From: Nitrospinota bacterium
GTDB taxonomy: Bacteria > Nitrospinota_A > UBA7883 > JACRLM01
Assembly: GCA_016208975.1 (NCBI GenBank)
Contig: JACQXA010000004.1
Coordinates: forward strand, 559,501-623,500
Direction of reading: 5' to 3'
Length of the DNA: 64,000 bases
The notes below the pieces were generated by a model that ran no database searches, had not been told where the DNA came from, and was given only the letters and a program-made list of their open reading frames with translations. This document shows, piece after piece, positions 52,137 through 59,981 of this stretch. The position numbers were made by a program, and so were the translations under genes. Each line of letters begins with the position of its first letter. Positions within the stretch are counted from its first letter, which is position 1.

Positions 52137-52179
52137 GGTTGCCGATGCCGAGAATGGTGATGAAAGGGGAGATGGTCAT
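52137..52179 (-). repeat. 43-bp direct repeat, copy 2 (orphan protease start)
   Basis: It repeats codons 1-14 of the hydrogenase protease gene (reading MTISPFITILGIGN on the minus strand) but is not followed by the rest of that gene. It borders the 795-base cassette holding the two genes at 51358-52133. Confidence 0.85.
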
Positions 52180-52208
52180 ATTGCTAGCAAATCCCATATT
52201 TTAAGACA

Positions 52209-52640
52209 TTATGCATGCCGATGGGCGCTCCTCAATATCCCCTTTGGAAACATCTTCCTTGCGGCATTTCTTACGCGGCGCGCTATGGTTACCGCTTTCC
52301 TGGCTTCATTCAATGTTATAGGCTCATAATCGCCTGGATACCGTGTTATGGTTGCATATTCTGTCAATACGTCCTGCTCTTCATCGCTGATTGGCAAATT
52401 AATGCTTTTTGGCAACAGAGCTAACAGATTCGCTATGCTGTGAATTCCAGGAAATTCCACGCCGTTCATTGTTAACACGGCTTTCCGATATTTTTCTACG
52501 CATTGTTGCGCATGGAAGCACACAGTATCAGTAGGACATTTGGATCCGAGCTTCAAAGTGTGAGCGGCGTTTATCAGATCGTTTTCAGCCTTGGAAATCC
52601 ATTCGCGGGCGACTTTTAATAGGCGCTCACGGTTTTGCAT
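52209..52640 (-). CDS. HEPN-domain protein
   Basis: A 143-residue all-helical HEPN protein (PF05168-like). WISKAENDLINAAHTL, HAQQCVEKYRKAVLTM and ITRYPGDYEPITLNEARKAV are family marks. The RxxxxH RNase motif of toxic HEPNs is not visible. It overlaps the MNT gene at 52627 by 14 bases, the usual MNT/HEPN arrangement, so they probably form a complex. Whether it is a toxin is open. Confidence 0.8.
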   Translation of the reverse strand: MQNRERLLKVAREWISKAENDLINAAHTLKLGSKCPTDTVCFHAQQCVEKYRKAVLTMNGVEFPGIHSIANLLALLPKSINLPISDEEQDVLTEYATITRYPGDYEPITLNEARKAVTIARRVRNAARKMFPKGILRSAHRHA

Positions 52641-52944
52641 ACAGAACCTTGCCCTCTTTGTATGCGGGGCGCTCCAAGGTGCCAGGCACTTCCTTGCGCC
52701 ACTCGAACTCTTCCGGGGTGGTCACTATCACATTCTTTGGCGCTGTTATGTTATGCAAGGCTCTTCTTATTTCCAATTGTTTGGTCCGTTTTGAGCCAAC
52801 CACATTCATGACAACCATAATGTCCACATCGCTGTCCGGGCCAGCCTCACCTCTGGCATGAGAACCAAAAAGGATAATCTTGTCCGGGTGGAAGCGGGAA
52901 GCTATCCGCCTGGCCATCTTTTCTATGGTTTTAATGTAGCTCAT
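52627..52944 (-). CDS. Minimal nucleotidyltransferase (MNT)
   Basis: A 105-residue MNT. IILFGSHARGEAGPDSDVDI has the GS-x10-DxD motif. In MNT/HEPN pairs this subunit AMPylates or binds its HEPN partner and acts as antitoxin. First gene of the pair. Confidence 0.85.
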   Translation of the reverse strand: MSYIKTIEKMARRIASRFHPDKIILFGSHARGEAGPDSDVDIMVVMNVVGSKRTKQLEIRRALHNITAPKNVIVTTPEEFEWRKEVPGTLERPAYKEGKVLYAKP

Positions 52945-53004
52945 ATTAAAAATTTAGAAGCCACAATTAAGCGCCCTGTATCCAATAAGCATTCACGACA
53001 TTCA

Positions 53005-53673
53005 TCAGCGGCATGATCGCGGAGAGCCGCAAAGCTCGATATCATGACGACCATTGTCATCCCAATTGATCTTAATATCCACATTTTGTGGTTTCTCGTC
53101 CTTTTGGTAAAGACTAATGTGCAACACGGTGTCGCCACCCTCGTTTTTCAACAAGGAATATTCAGGGATGTCTCTGCCCACCGAAGCGCAAAGCCACAAA
53201 GTATTGTTGAGGCACGGGGAGGCGATATCCAAATACGCCGTATGATTGGTGAATATATTTCTGCCTGATATTCCAGGTCTTTCTTCAAATGGCGAATGTG
53301 TCCATTTTAAGGGGACTGGCATGAAATTTTGTCTTAACGAATTATTTTCGCAAATACTCTCCACAATGGCATAAACATCCAGCGCATATGCGCTCCCCTC
53401 GTTTTTTACTGGAAGGCGAAAGACCAGTTCACGCTGGAAGTTCATTTGCCTTCCGTGCGACTGACCATGTTTAACTATACTTTTTGGTATTAATTTAGGC
53501 TTATTTATTAATTTATTAACTTCCTCCTTTAATCCTACCCAAAGCGCAACAATGGTGGCGTCAAACGTGGCAATAGCGGAAAATTTGTTGGTGTCCTCTA
53601 GGAACATGTAAAAAAAACAATCCGTCAGAATAAGGGCCACACCAACCAATAAATTCCACATATTTTTCCCCAA
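53005..53673 (-). CDS. Hypothetical membrane-anchored protein
   Basis: A 222-residue protein with one or two N-terminal membrane segments (about 6-45: LLVGVALILTDCFFYMF, FDATIVALWVGL) and a soluble, AT-rich-coded remainder with beta character (FQRELVFRLPVKNEGSAY). No family recognised. Composition differs from the hydrogenase genes on both sides and supports recent gain together with the MNT/HEPN and nucleotidyltransferase genes. Confidence 0.6.
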   Translation of the reverse strand: MGKNMWNLLVGVALILTDCFFYMFLEDTNKFSAIATFDATIVALWVGLKEEVNKLINKPKLIPKSIVKHGQSHGRQMNFQRELVFRLPVKNEGSAYALDVYAIVESICENNSLRQNFMPVPLKWTHSPFEERPGISGRNIFTNHTAYLDIASPCLNNTLWLCASVGRDIPEYSLLKNEGGDTVLHISLYQKDEKPQNVDIKINWDDNGRHDIELCGSPRSCR

Positions 53674-53748
53674 TATGCATCAATAGTCCATTTTAGGGTT
53701 TGCTGACGAAGGAGGCATCAAGAAGGGCTGGCGGTTTCCGCGCCTCAC

Positions 53749-54441
53749 CTACTCCACGTCCCGGTACTTGTACCCGCCCACGATGGCGGCGATATGGCCG
53801 TCGCGCCAGATAATGGTTTTGGCCACCTGGATATACACGTGGAATATCACGCCGGAGACGGTTATCCACATCATGACATGATGCACCCAGCGCACGGCCT
53901 GGTCGCCACCAAGCACAAACGTTATCCAGTCGGTACTGAGATGTATCAGGGATGTCCACCAGTAATCGGCGGGAAGGGCGTGGACGTACAGCTGGAACCC
54001 GGTGAGAAGCTGTAACACCATGGTGAGGTGCAGGGCAAGGAACAGTAGCCCGTCAAACGGGTCCACATGCCGGTAGAACGGGGGTTTCGAAAAGGTCATA
54101 TAGCTCTTCACTATTTTTATGGCCCCTTTCACGCGTGAGGGAAGCGGAAGAAGCTCGTACCAGTCCCGGTGGTAAAGGCTCATGAACGCCAGGTAGAACC
54201 GGACGATTATGGCCACGTCCAGCGCCATGGCGGCGAAGAAATGGTACAGCCGGATGTCGGCCATGACGGTGGCCTGGTACGCTTCTCCCTCACCCACCAG
54301 TCCCGTGGGATTGCCCATGTAATAACCGGTGGGAAGCAGTACCAGCACCGAGAAGAAGATAATCCAGTGCAATAGCCGGTTTGAAAAATTGCGCACGTAA
54401 ACCAGCTTCTTCTTCTGCGGCGATATGTGCCTGGCGATCAT
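53749..54441 (-). CDS. hyaC: [NiFe]-hydrogenase cytochrome b subunit, copy 1
   Basis: A 230-residue membrane diheme cytochrome b with four to five segments. RNFSNRLLHWIIFFSVLVLL and YHFFAAMALDVAIIVRFYLAF supply the His ligands near the small-subunit side, and RWVHHVMMWITVSGVIFHVYI completes the pattern. It conducts electrons from the hydrogenase to the quinone pool. It is 18 bases after the large-subunit stop. A paralogue (57296-58174) precedes the small subunit. Confidence 0.92.
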   Translation of the reverse strand: MIARHISPQKKKLVYVRNFSNRLLHWIIFFSVLVLLPTGYYMGNPTGLVGEGEAYQATVMADIRLYHFFAAMALDVAIIVRFYLAFMSLYHRDWYELLPLPSRVKGAIKIVKSYMTFSKPPFYRHVDPFDGLLFLALHLTMVLQLLTGFQLYVHALPADYWWTSLIHLSTDWITFVLGGDQAVRWVHHVMMWITVSGVIFHVYIQVAKTIIWRDGHIAAIVGGYKYRDVE

Positions 54442-54459
54442 GGCCCGATCCCTCTTTCC

Positions 54460-56124
54460 TTAAACCACCCTTGTTTCGTAAACCTCGTTGCTGACGGGGT
54501 CTATAACGTGCACGGAGCAGGCCAGGCACGGGTCGAACGAATGGACGGTGCGCAATATTTCCAGCGGCCTCTTGGGATCCGCCACGGGAGTGCCGATAAG
54601 CGACGCCTCGAACGAGGAGCGTTGCCCCGTATGGTCCCGGGGGGAGCCGTTCCACGTGGTGGGAACCACCAGCTGGTAATTCTTTATCTTGCCGTTGCCT
54701 ATCTCTATCCAGTGGCCAAGGGCGCCGCGCGGAGCCTCCACCGTGCCGTACCCCTGGGCGGACATGGGCATGCTGTAATCGGCCACGGTTTCCAGATCCC
54801 CTTTCTTCACATTGGCGATAAGCTCGTTCACCCAGCTTTCCATCTGGTTCACCATTATCTGGGTCTCAATGGCCCGGGCGGCTGTCCTGCCCAACGTGGA
54901 GAATAAAATCTCCGGCCCCACATTGAGATGTTTCAGCGCGCCGTTCACAGCGTCCACCGTGGCCTGGTGGCCGGAGGCGTAGTTCACCAGCATACGGGAC
55001 AACGGGCCCACTTCCATGGCAGTCCCGTCGTACCTGGGCGTTTTGAGCCATGAGTATTTGCCGTCGGCTTTATCTGTCTCCACGCCGGTGTACCAGGGGC
55101 TCGTCTGCCCCACGGAAGGATGCAATGGACTGCCCGTGTCGTACTTGTACCATGAGTGGGTCACGTCTTCGGTAATCTTGGCCACATCCACCGGCTGGGC
55201 CTTGGAAATGTCCCGCTCGCGCACCGTGCCGCGCGGGTACCACTGGTTTTCGGGCCCGCCGCCCACCTTGGTGGGGTAATCGCCATACGCCAGGTAATTT
55301 TTCAGCCCGCCGCCGATACCGGCCCATTCCAGATAAAACGGCGCTATGGCAAGAACGTCCGGCACATAAACGTTATCTATGAATTCCTTCATGTCCTTAA
55401 GCAGGTATAGGAACTCCGCTATCCTGCTGGGCGTAAAGTCCGCCACGCAGGTAACGCCCCCCACCACCAGGGTCTGGATATGAGGGTTCTTGGCGCCGAA
55501 AATGGCCATCATCTGCCGCGCCTTGTTCTGCAGTTTCAGCGCGTAAAGGTAATGGGACACCGCCAGCAGGTTCACCTCCGGCGGCAGTTTCATAGCCGGA
55601 TGGCCCCAGTAACCGTTGGTGAACGGCCCCAACTGGCCGCCTTCCACAAATTTTTTCAGCTTGTCCTGCGTGGCCTTGAAATCCCCAGCGCCGCTGGCCG
55701 GGGAGTGGGGGTTTATGGCCGAAGCCAGGTCCGCCGTCTTCTTGGGATCCGCCCCCAGCGCCGAAACCACGTCCACCCAGTCCAGCGCATGCAGATGATA
55801 GAAATGAACAGGGTGGTCGTGGATCATCTGGGTGCCTAAAATAAGGTTCCTTATGATCCTGGCGTTGTCCGGGATGGTAACGCCTATGGCGTTCTCCACC
55901 GCCCGCACCGACGCCACGGCGTGCACGGCCGTGCAAACGCCGCACACCCGCTGGGTGATATACCACGCGTCCCTCGGGTCGCGGTCTTTTAAAAACACCT
56001 CGAACCCGCGCCACATGGTGCCGGAACTCCAGGCGTCTTTAACCCGGCCGCCTTCAATTTCCACCTCAATGCGGAGATGGCCCTCAATCCTGGTTATCGG
56101 GTCAATTACATGACGCTCACCCAT
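54460..56124 (-). CDS. hyaB: [NiFe]-hydrogenase large subunit (group 1)
   Basis: A 554-residue catalytic subunit with the NiFe(CN)2CO centre. IDPITRIEGHLRIEVEIEGG is the N-terminal Arg-rich signature. RVCGVCTAVHAVASVRAVE (L1) and FDPCLACSVH (L2) supply the four Cys ligands, and cleavage is expected after His539, leaving a 15-residue tail (VIDPVSNEVYETRVV) that the protease gene downstream would remove. Overall it matches periplasmic uptake hydrogenases. Confidence 0.96.
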   Translation of the reverse strand: MGERHVIDPITRIEGHLRIEVEIEGGRVKDAWSSGTMWRGFEVFLKDRDPRDAWYITQRVCGVCTAVHAVASVRAVENAIGVTIPDNARIIRNLILGTQMIHDHPVHFYHLHALDWVDVVSALGADPKKTADLASAINPHSPASGAGDFKATQDKLKKFVEGGQLGPFTNGYWGHPAMKLPPEVNLLAVSHYLYALKLQNKARQMMAIFGAKNPHIQTLVVGGVTCVADFTPSRIAEFLYLLKDMKEFIDNVYVPDVLAIAPFYLEWAGIGGGLKNYLAYGDYPTKVGGGPENQWYPRGTVRERDISKAQPVDVAKITEDVTHSWYKYDTGSPLHPSVGQTSPWYTGVETDKADGKYSWLKTPRYDGTAMEVGPLSRMLVNYASGHQATVDAVNGALKHLNVGPEILFSTLGRTAARAIETQIMVNQMESWVNELIANVKKGDLETVADYSMPMSAQGYGTVEAPRGALGHWIEIGNGKIKNYQLVVPTTWNGSPRDHTGQRSSFEASLIGTPVADPKRPLEILRTVHSFDPCLACSVHVIDPVSNEVYETRVV

Positions 56125-56127
56125 GGC

Positions 56128-57273
56128 TTATTCGTGCCCCCCCTCTTCTTTCTTTTGTGTTTCGTCGAACTTGCCCCGGTTGGCGAAGGTGTACACCGCA
56201 TGCGCCCCGGCGCCCGCCAGCGCCGCGCCCACGAGGGTAAGGCCCACCTTGTCCGCCGAAGCCTCCACGCCGGGCACTTTGATGTTCGGCAACCTTTCGT
56301 AGAAGGGTTGCATCGTGTCCCAGAAATCCGGCTCGGAGCATCCTACGCATCCATGACCGGCTTTCACCGGCCACGAAGTGCTGTCGTTATACTCCACAGT
56401 GGGGCAGTTGTTATATGTCTGCGGGCCTTTGCACCCCACCTTGTAAAGGCACCATCTCTGCTTGGCGCCGTCGTCCCCGAATTTCTCCACGAACTGGCCC
56501 GCGTCGAAATGGGCCCGGCGCAAACAATGGTCGTGCACCCTTTTGCCGTAAGCGAAAAGGGGGCGGCCGTAACGGTCGGTCTTGGGCAGGGACCCCAGCA
56601 AGAGATAATTGACTATCGTTCCCACGAGGTTGACGGGATTGTGCGGGCACCCGGGTATGTTGATGGTCGGGATGCCCAGAGCATCCCCCACGGATTTCGC
56701 GCCGGTGGGGTTGGGCCTTTGCGCCTGGACACCGCCGTAGGAGGCGCAGGTGCCAACGCACACCACCGCCGCGGAGTCTTTAATCACTTCCGTGGCCAGG
56801 TCCAGGGCCGTCTTGCCGCCTATGGCGCAATAAGCCCCCTTGGCCCCGCCGGGGCCCGGCGGCGTGCCGGTGGGGATGGCCCCTTCACACACCACAAGGT
56901 ATTTGCCCTTGTTGTCGGCCATGGCTTTTTTAAGCGCCTCTTCGGCCTGGAAGCCGTTGGCGGCCATTATCGTCTCGTGATAGTCCACCGAAAGAATGTT
57001 CAGCACCAGCTCTTCCACCGATGGATAGCTCAGGGACAAAAACGCCTCGGAGTCCGCCGTGCATTCCTGGAAATGCAACCATATAACCGAAGGCTTCCTG
57101 GCGGCCCCTTCCACGGCCTCCGCCACCTGCGGGATGAACGAGGGCGCAAGCCCTATGGTGGCCGCTATCTTGGCGCAGAAGGACATGAACTCACGCCTGT
57201 CAATGCTCTCTATGGCGGAGTTCCGCTCCTCAGGCGTCAAGGGTTGCGGCGGTTGCGAAAATGCTCTGCACAT
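56128..57273 (-). CDS. hyaA: [NiFe]-hydrogenase small subunit (group 1)
   Basis: A 381-residue iron-sulfur subunit. Tat signal SIDRREFMSFCAKIAA lies after about 25 residues; the mature part has proximal-cluster CXXC and CGTCASYGG, HDHCLRRAHFDAG, NNCPTVEYND and GHGCVGCSEPDFWD cluster sites, and a C-terminal membrane anchor (TLVGAALAGAGAHAVY). The start at 57273 has GGAGAGGG before it and begins MCRAFSQ; upstream in-frame codons were not used. Standard length. Confidence 0.94.
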   Translation of the reverse strand: MCRAFSQPPQPLTPEERNSAIESIDRREFMSFCAKIAATIGLAPSFIPQVAEAVEGAARKPSVIWLHFQECTADSEAFLSLSYPSVEELVLNILSVDYHETIMAANGFQAEEALKKAMADNKGKYLVVCEGAIPTGTPPGPGGAKGAYCAIGGKTALDLATEVIKDSAAVVCVGTCASYGGVQAQRPNPTGAKSVGDALGIPTINIPGCPHNPVNLVGTIVNYLLLGSLPKTDRYGRPLFAYGKRVHDHCLRRAHFDAGQFVEKFGDDGAKQRWCLYKVGCKGPQTYNNCPTVEYNDSTSWPVKAGHGCVGCSEPDFWDTMQPFYERLPNIKVPGVEASADKVGLTLVGAALAGAGAHAVYTFANRGKFDETQKKEEGGHE

Positions 57274-57295
57274 ATTACCCTCTCCAATCCCGTCG

Positions 57296-58174
57296 TTAAG
57301 ATTCCTGTTTCTCAGCCGGAGTTTCACCGGATTGATGATGATGTTTGCCTCGCGGGGTTTCCAGCCCTTCCCACTGGCCTGGCCCTTCCTCCATGGGAAC
57401 GGAAGCTTTCGCCATCTCTTCCACGGTGGGCGGTTGCTCCTCCCGCCGCAGGCCGTAAATGTCCGCGAAATGGCCGATGTCTTTCTGGTTGAACACCTTG
57501 TACCCGCCGATGATGGAGACTATGTCCCCCTCGGCGAACATGCTGGTTTTCCAGATTTGCATGTAAACGTGGATCATCACGAAAAAGATAAGGATGTACA
57601 TGGCTACATGGTGGATCATCCGTATGTTCTGCGTTCCGCCCAGAAGGCTTTCAACCCAGCTCCGGGACAGCCAGCCCCAGGGCAACGCATCCGCCCCGTG
57701 GGAATAAAGCGTAAGGCCGGTAACTATCTGGATAACGAAGATGGTGGCCATGGAGAAAATGCCGATACCGCCCAGGGGGTTTACAAACCTGTAATGGGCG
57801 TGCTGGCCCCGGAGGGTAATAAAATAAATGGCAAGCTTCACCGCCGCCACGATGTTTTTGCGGGTGGGCATGAACTGCATGATGTCGCGGTTGCAAGACT
57901 CCGTAAAGGCCAGGTAGAACCTGCCCGCCACGGCGGCGATCATGAACATTGCCGCCAGGAAATGGTAATAGCGGGCGTCCGCCATGGAGAAGGCCTGATA
58001 CGCCTCGCCCCTGCCGTAGAAAAATTGTGGGGCTCCAACATAAAGGCCGGAGAGGACAAGAGTAACCACGGAAAGGAATAGAACCCAATGGAGAATACAG
58101 GCGAGGATGGATCTGGTTCGAACTACCAGATATACGCCGCCAACGTCATTTGCGCCTGAGGAAACCGTGGACAT
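57296..58174 (-). CDS. [NiFe]-hydrogenase cytochrome b subunit, copy 2
   Basis: A 292-residue HyaC-like cytochrome b. LACILHWVLFLSVVTLVLSGL, ARYYHFLAAMFMIAAVAGRFYLAF and RMIHHVAMYILIFFVMIHVYM correspond to the heme-binding helices. It keeps the GRGEAYQAFSMADARYYHF segment seen in copy 1 (GEGEAYQATVMADIRLYHF), so it is a paralogue, but it has a 60-residue Glu/Pro/His-rich C-terminal tail absent there. It is the first hydrogenase gene, 22 bases before the small subunit. The division of labour between the two is unknown. Confidence 0.88.
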   Translation of the reverse strand: MSTVSSGANDVGGVYLVVRTRSILACILHWVLFLSVVTLVLSGLYVGAPQFFYGRGEAYQAFSMADARYYHFLAAMFMIAAVAGRFYLAFTESCNRDIMQFMPTRKNIVAAVKLAIYFITLRGQHAHYRFVNPLGGIGIFSMATIFVIQIVTGLTLYSHGADALPWGWLSRSWVESLLGGTQNIRMIHHVAMYILIFFVMIHVYMQIWKTSMFAEGDIVSIIGGYKVFNQKDIGHFADIYGLRREEQPPTVEEMAKASVPMEEGPGQWEGLETPRGKHHHQSGETPAEKQES

Positions 58175-58477
58175 CGCGCGCCCCCTGCTTTTCCAGCCGC
58201 CGCGGCATATTTCATACGCTACGGCGCCAAGATACGCTTTATACGGTCCTGGCCGCCCGGGCCACCTGAAGCCTATCTCTTTTCAGGGGTTTTTGGGCAA
58301 CCTGCAAAATTATTACTCCCATTTAGAACATGTTGTCAACACAAAACGGGTTAATTCGCGTTCACCGCATAGCGGCAATCCCGTGTGGTTACTTTTAGAA
58401 TGTTTCACGGGGCCGCCCGGCCCCGGATTTCCTTCCATAGCGGGACAACTGTGACAGCCCTGACGAAACGATAAAGC

Positions 58478-58705
58478 TCAACGCTTCAATTTGCGGTAGA
58501 AGTTTTCGTGCGCCCCTGCCATCAATAACAAGCGGGTGGCGGGGTTGTATTCGTAGGCAAGAAGGAACGGCTTTCCTACACAAGCGAATTTGTAAACGTG
58601 CCCCCCGCCAAATCGCCCTTTTTCGCATCTCCCAGAGCGGGATCCGCCACTATGGCGCCTACGGCGTCATCAACATCGGCCTTTTGAAGGATTTCGGCAT
58701 CCGGT
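58478..58705 (-). pseudogene. RelE/ParE-family toxin remnant with a frameshift
   Basis: On the minus strand two frames join into one RelE-like protein. The N-terminal part reads ILQKADVDDAVGAIVADP then ALGDAKKGDLAG; the C-terminal part, in another frame, reads HVYKFACVGKPFLLAYEYN then LLLMAGAHENFYRKLKR and stop at 58478-58480. The switch falls in a run of six C (58601-58606), where one extra base would restore the frame. The N-terminus and antitoxin partner are not clear. Probably a decaying toxin gene; a sequencing error in the run cannot be excluded. No other gene is seen in 58175-58771. Confidence 0.55.
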
Positions 58706-58771
58706 TCTTGGCCGCCATAAGGTGGCGGGATGAAACGATGGTGTCTAATCCCTTCATACCCGCTGGCTTGG

Positions 58772-59308
58772 CTACTTCACTATCCGCCACACGTCTTTAA
58801 AATAGGGCGATTCAGCGCTGGCCAGCAGATCGAACAGGGCCATTTCCACGCTGGTGATGGAGGCTCCCAGGTCTTTCATTTTTTCTATGCCCACCCGTTT
58901 GTTCTCCGGGTCGCGGCTGGAGACTGCGTCCACCATTATCTCCACGTTATACCCTTGGGCCAGCATGTCGCGGACGGTTTGATACACGCAAACGTGGGCC
59001 TCTATGCCGCTTATCAGGAAGTTGCGCCTGCCGGTGGCGTTAAGGGCGTTTACGAATTTATCGTCCCCCATGCACGAGAAACAATTCTTGGCCACGGGCG
59101 AAAGGCCGCCGAGCAGGCCGCTGATTTGAGGGATGGTATGCCCCAGCTTGTGGGGAACCTGTTCCGCCCAAAGGATGGGCATGTCCATTGCCTTGGCGCC
59201 GTTTATGGCCTTGGCTATGTTTTCGAAAAGCGCCTCTTTGGCGCTCATGGTATGGGCAAGGTTGCCCTGCACGTCCACCACCACCAGAGCTGTCTCGTCA
59301 ATCTTCAA
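58772..59308 (-). CDS. Isochorismatase-family cysteine hydrolase
   Basis: A 178-residue hydrolase with all three expected catalytic residues: Asp in ALVVVDVQGNLAH, Lys in LSPVAKNCFS, and Cys in SGIEAHVCVYQTVRDM. AAG-GAGATCACT before a TTG at 59308 fixes the start, so 16 in-frame codons upstream are dropped. Substrate is unknown; family members include nicotinamidases, biuret and isochorismate hydrolases, and this branch (YcaC-like) is uncharacterised. Stands alone after the DUF507 pair. Confidence 0.85.
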   Translation of the reverse strand: MKIDETALVVVDVQGNLAHTMSAKEALFENIAKAINGAKAMDMPILWAEQVPHKLGHTIPQISGLLGGLSPVAKNCFSCMGDDKFVNALNATGRRNFLISGIEAHVCVYQTVRDMLAQGYNVEIMVDAVSSRDPENKRVGIEKMKDLGASITSVEMALFDLLASAESPYFKDVWRIVK

Positions 59309-59383
59309 AGTGATCTCCTTGCAGGCTCTAAAGAGACCGCCCGGGGGGGTGGGCAAGGCCGGAAACGGGGGAAAGCCCGGGCG

Positions 59384-59671
59384 TTAGCCCAGCGAGAGGC
59401 CCCGGCGGCGCTTGGTCTCTTCGTTATAATGCTTGTGGTAAAGGATGTCCCACTCGTTGGAGCCTTCGCGGATGTCCCGGGAGTAGGTGGAGATGACTTT
59501 GCGCACGGCGTCGTCTATCTGCTCCTCTATCTCTATTTCCTCCCGCAGTATGTCCACTATGTCCAGACGCAGGTCGTTCTCCTCGCAGAAAAACTCCACC
59601 CTGTCGTCTTCGAGCAGGCCTTTTAATATCAGTTTGGAGAGATGGTTTATCTTTTCCCTTGAAAGTTTCAC
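59384..59671 (-). CDS. DUF507 protein (second of a tandem pair)
   Basis: A 95-residue acidic helical protein. KLSREKINHLSKLILKGLLE, DLRLDIVDILREEIEIEEQID and ending YHKHYNEETKRRRGL are typical of DUF507. Related to its neighbour at 59688 by the same layout. Function unknown. Confidence 0.85.
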   Translation of the reverse strand: MKLSREKINHLSKLILKGLLEDDRVEFFCEENDLRLDIVDILREEIEIEEQIDDAVRKVISTYSRDIREGSNEWDILYHKHYNEETKRRRGLSLG

Positions 59672-59687
59672 TTTGCCCTCTCCGCCT

Positions 59688-59969
59688 TTAAAGAATTATC
59701 CCCCGTTCCCGGGCCAGCTTCTGCTTGACCATCTGGAACATTTTGCGATAGTCCACCTGGGAGCGATCCAGCTCATCCCCCATTTTCTCCAGCATGGCCT
59801 TCACCTCGTCATTGAGGTCGTCCTCTTTGTGCAGGTCGGCGAAGATCACGCCGCTTATGCTTTCGCATACGCCCTCGGTGTCCTCACCCGGGTCTATATG
59901 CCCTTTTTCAATGAGAACGGTGACGATCCGCTGGGCCAGGTAGTCTATCATCTCCTTTTTCAGCCTCAT
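59688..59969 (-). CDS. DUF507 protein (first of a tandem pair)
   Basis: A 93-residue DUF507 protein, starting MRLKKEMIDYLAQRIVTVLI, with EDDLNDEVKAMLEKMGDELD and VDYRKMFQMVKQKLARERGIIL. It lies 16 bases before the second DUF507 gene and 12 bases after the PHP gene, so the three may be cotranscribed. Function unknown. Confidence 0.85.
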   Translation of the reverse strand: MRLKKEMIDYLAQRIVTVLIEKGHIDPGEDTEGVCESISGVIFADLHKEDDLNDEVKAMLEKMGDELDRSQVDYRKMFQMVKQKLARERGIIL

Positions 59970-59981
59970 CCCTGCTCCTCC

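Noticed and set aside
56077-57492. 471-codon plus-strand frame opposite the hydrogenase small subunit
   Set aside because: Antisense shadow; the Tat signal and Cys clusters prove the minus-strand gene.
58175-58480. Sigma-54 promoter for the hydrogenase operon
   Set aside because: A TGCAA occurs near 58299 but the matching GTGCCA at the right spacing is absent.
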